Assembly: GCA_038210275.1 (NCBI GenBank)
Contig: JBBQWV010000001.1
Span: 233,061 to 297,060, forward strand
Direction of reading: 5' to 3'
Origin: PALSA-1296 sp038210275
GTDB lineage: Bacteria > Bacteroidota > Ignavibacteria > Palsa-1295
DNA length: 64,000 nucleotides
The notes beneath the pieces were generated by a model. It was not told the DNA's origin. It was given only the letters and a program-made list of their open reading frames with translations, and made no database searches. Position numbers and translations under genes: made by a program. Below, piece after piece: positions 53,897-62,189 of this stretch (the stretch's first letter is position 1; the number at the start of each line of letters is the position of its first letter).

Positions 53897-54099
53897 CCTC
53901 CGACAAACAGCAAAATGATAAACTTGTGAGCATAGTAGATCAAATGCTCGAAGGCAAAAAACGCCTAAGCACCGCCAGCCGCGACACCGAGCGCGACCAG
54001 CTAACACGCAAATGCGAGTATCTTGATAACGAGATAGATAAACTCGTCTATAAGCTCTATGGATTGACGGAGGAGGAGATTGGGATAATTGAGAATTAG
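53897..54099 (+). pseudogene. 3' remnant of a second type IIG R-M gene
   Basis: The 203 bases closely match the end of the R-M gene (52733-52938) and are read in the equivalent frame to a stop TAG at 54097. It would encode DKQQNDKLVSIVDQMLEGKK ... KLYGLTEEEIGIIEN, with amino-acid changes mainly in the last residues. A TAA stands directly before it at 53893 and no start precedes it. I infer a remnant from another allele of the gene. Confidence 0.9.
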
Positions 54100-54159
54100 G
54101 AATTAAGAATCGGGGGATATTGCCCTTTCAGACTATGTGGCAAGGAAGAAAGGGGGTAA

Positions 54160-54335
54160 GGGATTGTGTACAGAAACCCCTACGAGGTTAGCTTTTTTTA
54201 TTTATCATTTCTACAAACAGGCCACTCCTACGGAGTTAAATGCATTTTGCCCCGTAGGGGCATCCCGTTTGTAGATTGGGATGTAAATTTATTTTTCTAA
54301 CCCCGTAGGGGTGTCCTGTTTCTTCAGCTTGTGTA
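54160..54335. repeat. Cluster of CCCGTAGGGG-type repeats
   Basis: At least four partial units share the words CCCCTACG, TCTACAAACAGG, CCCCGTAGGGGCATCCCGTT and CCCCGTAGGGGTGTCCTGTT in both orientations. The CCCCGTAGGGG cores are near-palindromic. Such words recur around small transposon remnants in other FCB genomes (from memory). No transposase gene is present. Confidence 0.75.
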
Positions 54336-54545
54336 TAATAGGATATGCATATTTATTCGTTTTATATAGCGTCTGGACCAGAATAAGTATTATTAATCGC
54401 TTTTTAATACGTCCAACCTGTCAGAAAAGCCCTTGTAGAAAACTAAGATTCCAAGATAAGTCTTAATTTTCAAAAATCCTCAAAAAAATCTTTGGCGATT
54501 CCGGGCTGATTTCGCCGATTTTGAAAATAGTTTGGTTTGGGCACC

Positions 54546-54576
54546 TTGACAAAAGCACATTTCATCCGTATATTTG
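54546..54576 (+). promoter_or_regulatory. Orphan Bacteroidetes-type promoter
   Basis: TTGAC, then about 18 bases, then TATATTTG: an excellent match to the consensus -33/-7 pair. The following ATG at 54596 opens a frame of only six codons, so no protein gene follows; a small RNA or a lost gene is possible. Confidence 0.55.
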
Positions 54577-54838
54577 CATTCGAAAGTTCGACATTATGTA
54601 TTTTATAGCGAAATAACCTACGATGTTTTGCGTAAAATACATACAGGAACCCCAATCCAGCCTTCTATTCCCTTTTGATATTTTGCTTCGATGGCACTTA
54701 GAGCGTAATCCTCGCCGATAAATGGAAAAATAAAAAAAGAGATATTGGGAATAGCTATGAGCTATGAGGACTGAGCTATGAAGGGGACTAACCACCACTC
54801 TTAATCTCTAATCCTGAGATTTATTACTACGATAACTA

Positions 54839-54884
54839 TTTGAGATTGCCACGTCGTCCGCAAGCGGACTCCTCGCAATGACAC
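54839..54884. repeat. Half copy of the paired-hairpin repeat, copy F
   Basis: TTTGAGATTGCCACGTCGTC, a GTCCGCAAGCGGAC hairpin and CTCGCAATGACACC. The end words equal the right half of copy E in the R-M gene (GATTGCCACGTCGTC), so these two may be related more closely than others. Confidence 0.85.
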
Positions 54885-55012
54885 CTTTTTTTTACTAACT
54901 ACTAAACTACTAAACTACTAACTACTAAACAAATTCGTATCCAGTTTTTCTTGATCGGAGAGTGATCCCCTGAAGGGATATCGCTGCGATCTGTTCATTC
55001 AAAATTTAATAA

Positions 55013-55079
55013 ATAAGTCAAAAGTCAAAACTGTAAAGTCAAATAAGGGGTCGCTACCCTTTTGACTTTTGAGTTTTGT
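55013..55079. repeat. AT-rich inverted repeat (AAGTCAAAAGTC words)
   Basis: AAGTCAAAAGTCAAAACTG on the left pairs with CTTTTGACTTTTGAGTTTTG on the right around a GGGGTCGCTACCCC-like centre. It lies downstream of the minus-strand lipoyl transferase gene. Confidence 0.7.
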
Positions 55080-55171
55080 TTTCGCTCGCAGGCCAAAGCC
55101 ATGCTGCTACCTGGGATTTTATAATCCAGAAAATCCTTCTTAATCCTGCTAATCTTGGTTCAAATCTCAGT

Positions 55172-55924
55172 TCAGACAATGGGGATTGACGGGCGGACTA
55201 ATTCGCCCCACTGCTTACTTGCCATTTCTGGCGTGATCTCTTTTCCTGCGATTCGCGAAATTGTTGCAGTTTCTGCTTCGAGCATTTTTCTCATCTCATT
55301 TTTTTCTACGGTTGAGATGTTGAGGAATTCTCCGAGGCGGAGATGCTCATCGCCCAGAAGTATCGAGCCATGCTGAAGGACGGCATTGCCGAATCTTCTT
55401 TGCGCCGAGCCGACAACTTTCCTGCCTCGCCAAGTGATCTCGTAACGGGCGGTACTGGTAAAACAGGCAATGTTGGTGAGTGTGCCGGGTTTATATGCTT
55501 CGCGGATAGCTGAAGTATTATTCGGAGATGTAAGCTCAAGTTCGTTATTGCAAAGCGGCTGCAAAGCTGCAAGCAACGACTGCGCGATTTTATTATGTAC
55601 TGCATAAATTCCTTCGCCGGGTTCGAATCGCATGATGACGGCGTAGGTAAGTTCTTCGGCATGATAGACGGCTCTGCCGCCTGTCGGTCTGCGGATAATA
55701 TCTATTCCTGATGCTTTGCACACTTCTTGATTGATCGAAGATTCATCTTGCTGATAGCCAATCGAAATGCAATACGGCTTCCATGAATAAAGCCTCAGGA
55801 CATTCGGAGTATTCGGATCGTCGCGAAGTTTTTCGGCAAGCTCAAGATCGCATGCCATGTGATATGCGCCCGGCATATCGAAAGAGACTTCAGTGACGAA
55901 ATTATTTTCGGTAAAGATGTTCAT
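55172..55924 (-). CDS. Lipoate/octanoate-protein ligase or transferase (LipM-like)
   Basis: I choose ATG 55924 (MNIFTENNFVTEVSFDMPG); the frame is open to 56005. The 250-residue protein has the biotin/lipoate ligase fold: RRPTGGRAVYHAEELTYAV near residues 80-98 and CFTSTARYEITWRGRKVVGSAQRR further on. The Cys in this second block is placed like the acyl-accepting Cys of LipM, so octanoyl transfer to carrier proteins is the likelier reaction; a lipoate-protein ligase is the alternative. It is a single gene divergent from the cytochrome-like gene. Confidence 0.85.
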   Translation of the reverse strand: MNIFTENNFVTEVSFDMPGAYHMACDLELAEKLRDDPNTPNVLRLYSWKPYCISIGYQQDESSINQEVCKASGIDIIRRPTGGRAVYHAEELTYAVIMRFEPGEGIYAVHNKIAQSLLAALQPLCNNELELTSPNNTSAIREAYKPGTLTNIACFTSTARYEITWRGRKVVGSAQRRFGNAVLQHGSILLGDEHLRLGEFLNISTVEKNEMRKMLEAETATISRIAGKEITPEMASKQWGELVRPSIPIV

Positions 55925-56060
55925 GAAGAGCGGTAAACATTGCAAAGGGGCTACAAATTCTTGTAATCTCTGCGCTTCGTTGATAATGACATGCAAACTG
56001 CGCATTGATAGTTTGGAACTACCAGAAATCTAAACAAAAGACTTTCTGTTTTATTTTGTC

Positions 56061-57362
56061 ATGAAACAATCTTTACTCATTGCATTTTTCGCAGCGTATT
56101 GTGTTTATCTTTCCATTGGTGAAACCTCTTCCCAAAAGTATTTGGCACTTTCATCTTCAGCTTCTGCTGTGAGTATTCCGTTTACGGAGAACAGCAGCAC
56201 AAAAGAGAAGAAAATAACTTTTACAAAAGATATTGCGCAGATCATTTTTAAGAACTGCACACAGTGTCATAGATCCGGGCAAGTTGCGCCATTTCCTCTT
56301 CTTGGTTACGAAGATGTTCGCAGACATTCGAAGGAGATTGTTGAGTTGACCGGCAAGCGTCAAATGCCACCGTGGAAAGCCAAGCATGGATATGGTGATT
56401 TCATCGGCGAACGGCGGTTAACGGATCAACAAATTAAGTTGATCGCTAATTGGGTAAAACAGGGAATGGAGCAAGGCGATGAAAAAGATATGCCTCCTAT
56501 TCCTGACTATCCCGATGGATGGCAGATGGGCACACCTGATCTTATCGTCTATATGCCGGAAGCGCTGACCATTCCCGCGAACATTCCGGACTTCTTTATG
56601 TCGTTTGTGATCCCTCTCAATCTTCCTGAAGATAAATATGTACGGGCTTTGGATATTATGCCGAGCGACAGGAAAGTAGTGCATCATACGGTGGTCTATC
56701 TGAATTCACTTGGTACATCAAGCAAAGAACTTGAAAAAGTTATGAACGGTGAAATGCGTAACATCTCTCCATCTTCAAGCGAGATCACGATTGGCGGTTG
56801 GGCTCCGGGCGGAAGAGCAATTACGTATCCGAAAGGTGTCGCGCTCAAGCTCCCCAAAAACGGAGACCTGATTTTGGAAACACATTTCAGACCGACCGGA
56901 AAGAGCGAAGTTGAACGAACAGCTATCGGATTATATTTTGCGGATAAAAAACCGGAGAAAGTACCAATTCCGGATATGCTTCTGGGGAGTATTTTAATTG
57001 ATATTCCGGCAAATACAAAGAAAGAGATCCCTGTGGAACATGTGCTCGATAGTGATATGACGATCTATAACATATCAGCACATGCGCATTTTATTTGTAA
57101 AGAAGTAAAAATACATGCCATATTACCAAATAAAAAAGATGTGCCACTTCTCTGGATACCGGACTGGGATTTCGATTGGCAGGAGCAGTATGTTTATGAA
57201 AAGCCGGTTTTTCTTCCCAAAGGAACGAGAATTCTAGGAAACTTCAAATTTGATAATACCAGTGATAATATCCGCAACCCTAACTCTCCACCGAGACGTG
57301 TGAAATTAGGCGAACTATCGAATAATGAGATGGCAAATATTATCATCAAGAGGCAGCCGTAA
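56061..57362 (+). CDS. Cytochrome c / copper monooxygenase-like secreted protein
   Basis: An N-terminal signal segment (MKQSLLIAFFAAYCVYLSIG) is followed by a c-type heme site CTQCH near residues 72-76 within ITFTKDIAQIIFKNCTQCH and its methionine region RQMPPWKA. The rest (about 140-433) resembles the PHM/dopamine-monooxygenase copper fold: KVVHHTVVYLNS, ILETHFRPTGK and ISAHAHFICKEVKIHA carry candidate copper His residues. The combination is known as a family of periplasmic heme-copper proteins in environmental bacteria; the substrate is unknown. Confidence 0.85.
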   Translation: MKQSLLIAFFAAYCVYLSIGETSSQKYLALSSSASAVSIPFTENSSTKEKKITFTKDIAQIIFKNCTQCHRSGQVAPFPLLGYEDVRRHSKEIVELTGKRQMPPWKAKHGYGDFIGERRLTDQQIKLIANWVKQGMEQGDEKDMPPIPDYPDGWQMGTPDLIVYMPEALTIPANIPDFFMSFVIPLNLPEDKYVRALDIMPSDRKVVHHTVVYLNSLGTSSKELEKVMNGEMRNISPSSSEITIGGWAPGGRAITYPKGVALKLPKNGDLILETHFRPTGKSEVERTAIGLYFADKKPEKVPIPDMLLGSILIDIPANTKKEIPVEHVLDSDMTIYNISAHAHFICKEVKIHAILPNKKDVPLLWIPDWDFDWQEQYVYEKPVFLPKGTRILGNFKFDNTSDNIRNPNSPPRRVKLGELSNNEMANIIIKRQP

Positions 57363-57459
57363 GTAAGAAAATACTAAGCGGCGGAGTAATAGCTTTCAAA
57401 AACGTGTTTGCGCTCCACGAGAAACACTAACATTTTTAGATATAAGATTTTCTGAACCA

Positions 57460-58788
57460 ATGATAGCTGAAGAAACACTGACTCTCACTGAAGAAATGGT
57501 AAAGCCTGATTTTGCTAAGACTCAATCTGTGCCGCGAGTATCGCCAATGGCAGCAGGACTTATCGGTTCGGAGATATTAAAGATCGCCGCTGATATTCGC
57601 GCCATGATCGCCGATGGAAAGGAAATCTGCAATCTTACTGTGGGAGATTTTAATTCTTCCTACTTTCCAATCCCGGAATTTTTGAAAGAGGAGATCGAAG
57701 CTGCCCTTGCTCATGGCGAAACGAATTATCCCCCATCGGATGGAGTGCTCGTATTGCGCAAAGCTGTTCAGGCATTTTATAAAAAACGTCTTGGACTTGA
57801 CTATCCGATCGAATCTTTTATTATTACCGGCGGCGCTCGCCCGGTGATCTACGGAATCTATAGCGCAGTCGTTGCTCCGGGTGATACGGTTGTCTATCCT
57901 GTTCCATCGTGGAATAATAATCATTATTGTAATTTGATCGGAGCAATTGCAAAACCAATTGTAAGTTCAAGTGAGGATGCATTCTTGCCGACAAGAAAAA
58001 CATTGGAAGGAAAGCTTTCCGGTGTCCGTCTGCTTTCTCTTTGTTCACCGCTGAATCCGACCGGAACAGCATTCACAAAAGAAGCTCTTGAAGGAATTTG
58101 CGATCTCGTTCTCGAAGAAAATGCAAAGCGCTCTCCATCGGAAAGACCGTTATTCTTGATGTATGATCAAGTGTATTGGATGCTGACCTTTGGCGAGACC
58201 AATCACTATAATCCTGTTTCACTCCGTCCTGAGATGGCAAAATATACGATCTTTGTCGATGGTATTTCAAAAGCATTTGCATCAACAGGTTTGCGTGTCG
58301 GTTGGGCAGTTGCTCCGCCGGATATTGCTGCTTCGATGTCGAATATTTTAGGGCATGTCGGCGCATGGGCACCTCGTCCTGAACAAATTGCCACAGCGAA
58401 TTTACTCAATAACGATGCCGTCGTTGATGCCTATCACGAAAAAATGCACGATGATGTCGAAGCGCGTTTGAATTTACTTTTTGATGAGATCACCTCACTT
58501 CGAGATAATGGCTATCCTGTAGATGCAATTCCGCCGATGGGAGCAATTTATCTCTCTACGCGATTTAATTTTATCGGTAGAAAAACTCCTGATGGGAATA
58601 CACTTGCCACCAATGAAGATATTCGTAAGTATCTTCTGTACTCCGCCGATTTTGCCATTGTCGCATTCCAAGCATTTGATCTTCGTGAAGATACAGGCTG
58701 GTTCAGGCTTTCAGTCGGAGCAGTTTCGATGGAACAGATCGCAACAATTGTGCCGAAGTTAAAAGCGGCAATGGACGCCCTGAAGTAA
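57460..58788 (+). CDS. Class I/II aminotransferase (PLP-dependent)
   Basis: A 442-residue cytosolic enzyme. LTVGDFNSSYFPIPEFLKEE and GETNYPPSDGVLVLRKAVQ match the family N-terminus, YPVPSWNNNHYCNLIGA the substrate loop and CSPLNPTGTAF the NPTG motif. Lys271 in ISKAFASTGLRVGW should hold pyridoxal phosphate. The donor could be aspartate or another amino acid; it cannot be told. The gene stands alone, converging with the prolyl oligopeptidase. Confidence 0.9.
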   Translation: MIAEETLTLTEEMVKPDFAKTQSVPRVSPMAAGLIGSEILKIAADIRAMIADGKEICNLTVGDFNSSYFPIPEFLKEEIEAALAHGETNYPPSDGVLVLRKAVQAFYKKRLGLDYPIESFIITGGARPVIYGIYSAVVAPGDTVVYPVPSWNNNHYCNLIGAIAKPIVSSSEDAFLPTRKTLEGKLSGVRLLSLCSPLNPTGTAFTKEALEGICDLVLEENAKRSPSERPLFLMYDQVYWMLTFGETNHYNPVSLRPEMAKYTIFVDGISKAFASTGLRVGWAVAPPDIAASMSNILGHVGAWAPRPEQIATANLLNNDAVVDAYHEKMHDDVEARLNLLFDEITSLRDNGYPVDAIPPMGAIYLSTRFNFIGRKTPDGNTLATNEDIRKYLLYSADFAIVAFQAFDLREDTGWFRLSVGAVSMEQIATIVPKLKAAMDALK

Positions 58789-58790
58789 TT

Positions 58791-60911
58791 TTAATACTTC
58801 GGAGTCACTCCCATATTGTAGAACATAAAAGCGTATTCATCTGCTGCTTCATCAATGATCTTTGCCGTAGGTTTTCCACTTCCATGTCCGGCTTTAGTCT
58901 CAATGCGGATAAGAAGCGGATTTGTGCTCGAAGGTCCGCCGATCTCCTGAAGCGTTGCAGTGAATTTGAATGAGTGCGCGGGTACAACGCGATCATCATG
59001 ATCAGCTGTTGTAACCAGTGTTGCAGGATACTGGACTCCACTCCGAACATTTTCTAATGGCGAGTAGCGATTAAGATATTCGAACATTTCTTTGTTGTCT
59101 TCACTTGTTCCGTAATCACTTGCCCAATGTGCGCCGATCGTGAATTTATGATAGCGAAGCATATCCATCACGCCGACTGCGGGTAAGGCAACTTTACAAA
59201 TATCCGGACGCTCTGTCATTACTGCTCCGACGAGCAATCCGCCATTCGAACCGCCGGCAAGAGCCAGCTTTTCATGAGAAGTATATTTCTGAGTGCAGAG
59301 ATAATCTGCAGCGGCGATGAAATCATCAAAGACATTTTGCTTATGTAGTTTCGTCCCTGCGTCATGCCACTCTTCGCCATACTCGCCGCCACCGCGTAAA
59401 TTCGGCATTGCAAATACTGCACCGTTCTCAAGTAAGATAAGTCGCAAAGTACTGAAGGACGGAGTAAGGCTGACATTGAAGCCGCCGTAGGCATAAAGAT
59501 AGCACGGATTATTGCCATCCATTTTCAAACCTTTTTTATGTACGATGAACATCGGCACACGCGTTCCGTCTTTACTTGTATAAAATATTTGTTTTGATTC
59601 ATAGTCATTGGGATCAAACTTCACTTCAGTCTTACGAAAAAGATTTGAAGTATTCGATTCCATATCATATCGGTAGATTGTATAAGGATAAGTAAAAGAG
59701 TTAAACGTGTAAAATACTTCTTTATCAGATTTCTTTCCACTGAAGCCTGATACGCTGCCGATTGCAGGCAGTTTTATTTCGTTAAGTTTTCGACCTTCAA
59801 GATCAAAAAGGTAGACATGGTGACTGGCATCTTGCATATACGTACAGATTAATTTGCCACCACTAAGTGAAGCGCTTTCCAGAACGTGCTTATTCTGTGG
59901 GATAAGATCATGCCAATTTTTCTGGGAAGGATCTGCTATATCAGTCACAACAATTTTATTTCGTGGCGCACCGACATTGGTCTGAATAAAAAGTTTGTCG
60001 CCCTCAGATTCAACTATCCCGGTTTCAAAACCAAAAGTTGCTTGGATAGGAATCCATCCGCGATCAGGATTTTTTGTATCCATGATGGAAAGAAGATTTC
60101 CTTTCTCTCCGGCTTCATTAATAAAAAGCTGTAAATACCGTTCGTCTTCCGTTACACCCATAAATTGTAAGCGCTTCGGATTTTTCTTATCTTCGTATTT
60201 TAAGATGTCTTCGCTTTGCGGAGTGCCGATCTTATGATAATAGATTTTCTGAAATTCATTCGCAGCAGTAAGTTCATTCTTTCCCTTCGGTTCTTCATAA
60301 CGCGAATAAAAGAATCCGTCTTTATACCAGCTTCCACCGCTGAATTTATTCCACTGCACATGATCATCAAGCTTTTTTCCGGTTGCAATATCGAGGACAT
60401 AAATATCTTGCCAATCGGATCCGGATTTTGAAGTCCAATAGCAAAGCAATTTATTATCGTTCGATGCAGCGATGCCATTCAATGCGACGGTTCCGTCAGT
60501 GCTTAATGTATTTGGGTCGATCAAAACTTTTGGCGTGCCGTTTATTCCTTCTTGAATATAGAGAACGCTTTGCGGCTGCAAGCCGTCGTTTTTATGAAAA
60601 AGATAGTAGTTGCCGACTTTTTGCGGAGCAGAGTATTTCGGATAATTCCAGATCTCTTCAATACGCTTTTTAATTTTATTGCGAAATGGTATTTTATCAA
60701 GATAGGCAAACGTCAGTTTGTTTTCCTGCTCGACCCATTCTTTTGTTTTGGATGAATCAACATCTTCCATCCACCGATACGGATCAGGGACCTTCGTGCC
60801 GAAATAATCATCGGCAACCGTTCCCTTTTCAGGTTTTGGATATTGCATTTGAGCAGCGGAGATGAGCGGAATATTTATCAAGAGCAGACTGGTTAAAATG
60901 AAACGTTTCAT
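58791..60911 (-). CDS. Prolyl oligopeptidase (S9A family)
   Basis: The exported serine peptidase (signal MKRFILTSLLLINIPLISAAQ, 706 residues) cleaves short peptides after proline. The N-terminal piece YFGTKVPDPYRWMEDVDS and the propeller (about 70-430) precede the catalytic domain: NLRGGGEYGEEWHDAGTK, the nucleophile elbow GGSNGGLLVGA near 560, the acid region TTADHDDRVVPAHSF and the catalytic His in ETKAGHGSGKP. All catalytic parts are present. The ending AFMFYNMGVTPKY is usual. Confidence 0.96.
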   Translation of the reverse strand: MKRFILTSLLLINIPLISAAQMQYPKPEKGTVADDYFGTKVPDPYRWMEDVDSSKTKEWVEQENKLTFAYLDKIPFRNKIKKRIEEIWNYPKYSAPQKVGNYYLFHKNDGLQPQSVLYIQEGINGTPKVLIDPNTLSTDGTVALNGIAASNDNKLLCYWTSKSGSDWQDIYVLDIATGKKLDDHVQWNKFSGGSWYKDGFFYSRYEEPKGKNELTAANEFQKIYYHKIGTPQSEDILKYEDKKNPKRLQFMGVTEDERYLQLFINEAGEKGNLLSIMDTKNPDRGWIPIQATFGFETGIVESEGDKLFIQTNVGAPRNKIVVTDIADPSQKNWHDLIPQNKHVLESASLSGGKLICTYMQDASHHVYLFDLEGRKLNEIKLPAIGSVSGFSGKKSDKEVFYTFNSFTYPYTIYRYDMESNTSNLFRKTEVKFDPNDYESKQIFYTSKDGTRVPMFIVHKKGLKMDGNNPCYLYAYGGFNVSLTPSFSTLRLILLENGAVFAMPNLRGGGEYGEEWHDAGTKLHKQNVFDDFIAAADYLCTQKYTSHEKLALAGGSNGGLLVGAVMTERPDICKVALPAVGVMDMLRYHKFTIGAHWASDYGTSEDNKEMFEYLNRYSPLENVRSGVQYPATLVTTADHDDRVVPAHSFKFTATLQEIGGPSSTNPLLIRIETKAGHGSGKPTAKIIDEAADEYAFMFYNMGVTPKY

Positions 60912-60977
60912 ATCGATTGGAAATTATAAGAGACCTTAACTACGGTATTTTACACTCTTCTGTTCCATTAATAATAC

Positions 60978-62147
60978 ATGGTAAGAAAAATATTACTTCT
61001 CGGCTCCGGCGAACTTGGCAAAGAATTTGTTATTGCGCTAAAACGTCTTGGTCAATATGTGATAGCTTGTGACAGCTATAATGATGCCCCTGCTCAGCAA
61101 GTTGCCGATGAACGCGAAGTAATTGATATGCTTGACGGCGCTGCGCTTGACAAAGTTGTTGCAAAACATAAACCCGATATTATCGTCCCGGAGATAGAAG
61201 CAATTCGGACTGAAAAATTTTATGATTATGAAAAGCAAGGGATTCAAGTAATACCGAGTGCTCGTGCGGCAAATTTTACAATGAATCGCAAAGCTATCCG
61301 CGATCTTGCCGCAAATGAACTTGGCTTGCGGACTGCGAAGTATGCGTATGCAAAAACGGAAAGTGAATTTACTGCTGCGATAAAACAGATCGGGATTCCA
61401 TGCGTAGTCAAACCATTGATGTCATCATCAGGCAAGGGACAATCAACGGTAAAATCCGAAGCGGATGTTTCAAAGGCTTGGGAATATGCAACGACGAAAG
61501 GTAGAGGGGATCTGATCGAAGTGATCGTCGAAGAATTTATACCGTTCGAATCAGAAATTACTTTACTTACTGTTACTCAGCAAAATGGCGAAACACTTTT
61601 CTGTCCGCCGATCGGTCATCTCCAAGAGCGCGGTGATTATCAGGAAAGCTGGCAGCCTGCATCAATAAGCGAATCGCAATTACGCGATGCGCAAGATATG
61701 GCACGGCAGGTCACAAAAGCATTGACGGGTTTCGGAATTTGGGGAGTAGAATTTTTTCTTGCAAATGATGGCGTGTATTTTTCCGAACTCTCTCCGCGTC
61801 CGCATGATACCGGAATGGTCACGCTTGCCATGACGCAAAATCTTTCGCAGTTCGAGCTTCATGCTCGCGCAGTTCTTGGTTTGCCAATTCCGGAAATAAC
61901 CCTTGAACATGCCGGAGCAAGCGCAGTAATCCTTGCTCAAGACGAATCAAAAAATCCACCGAGTTATGAAGGTATTTCCGAAGCACTTGCAACAGCGAAA
62001 ACCGATATTCGCATTTTCGGAAAACCGACAACACGCAAATATAGAAGAATGGGAGTAGCACTTGCCTACGATACAGTCGGGATATCAACTGATGTCCTAA
62101 GAAAACGCGCGAATGAAGCGGCGGATAAGGTGAGCGTTATCGGCTAG
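60978..62147 (+). CDS. purT: Formate-dependent GAR transformylase
   Basis: It makes formylglycinamide ribonucleotide from GAR, formate and ATP in purine synthesis. The 389-residue ATP-grasp protein has the N-terminal fold KILLLGSGELGKEFVIALKRLG, PEIEAIRTEKFYDYE, the ATP loop KPLMSSSGKGQSTVK, and GIWGVEFFLANDGVYFSELSPRPHDTGMVT. ATG 60978 is the natural start. It stands alone between the oligopeptidase and the TIR gene. Confidence 0.97.
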   Translation: MVRKILLLGSGELGKEFVIALKRLGQYVIACDSYNDAPAQQVADEREVIDMLDGAALDKVVAKHKPDIIVPEIEAIRTEKFYDYEKQGIQVIPSARAANFTMNRKAIRDLAANELGLRTAKYAYAKTESEFTAAIKQIGIPCVVKPLMSSSGKGQSTVKSEADVSKAWEYATTKGRGDLIEVIVEEFIPFESEITLLTVTQQNGETLFCPPIGHLQERGDYQESWQPASISESQLRDAQDMARQVTKALTGFGIWGVEFFLANDGVYFSELSPRPHDTGMVTLAMTQNLSQFELHARAVLGLPIPEITLEHAGASAVILAQDESKNPPSYEGISEALATAKTDIRIFGKPTTRKYRRMGVALAYDTVGISTDVLRKRANEAADKVSVIG

Positions 62148-62175
62148 ACTTGCAAAATATCAGGATGTTAAACCG

Positions 62176-62183
62176 TATATTTG
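62176..62183 (+). promoter_or_regulatory. Bacteroidetes-type -7 element before TIR gene 2
   Basis: TATATTTG ends six bases before ATG 62190, with a TTG at 62150 in the -33 area. Same leaderless geometry as in the first TIR copy. Confidence 0.65.
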
Positions 62184-62189
62184 CAAGCT

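Larger units (their letters stand above)
54100..55171. other. Gene-free repeat-rich region, about 1.07 kb
   Basis: No open frame here has a plausible start, composition or family. The stretch contains a CCCGTAGGGG repeat cluster (54160-54335), a promoter-like pair at 54546-54576, a half palindromic repeat (54839-54884), a run of ACTACTAAACTACTAA words (about 54893-54930) and an AT-rich inverted repeat (55013-55079). It looks like an accumulation zone for repeats and decayed DNA between the defence genes and the lipoyl transferase. Confidence 0.7.

Noticed and set aside
54470..54798. Short minus-strand frames in the gene-free region
   Set aside because: Basic, low-quality sequence without start context or family resemblance; they overlap the promoter-like element and repeats.
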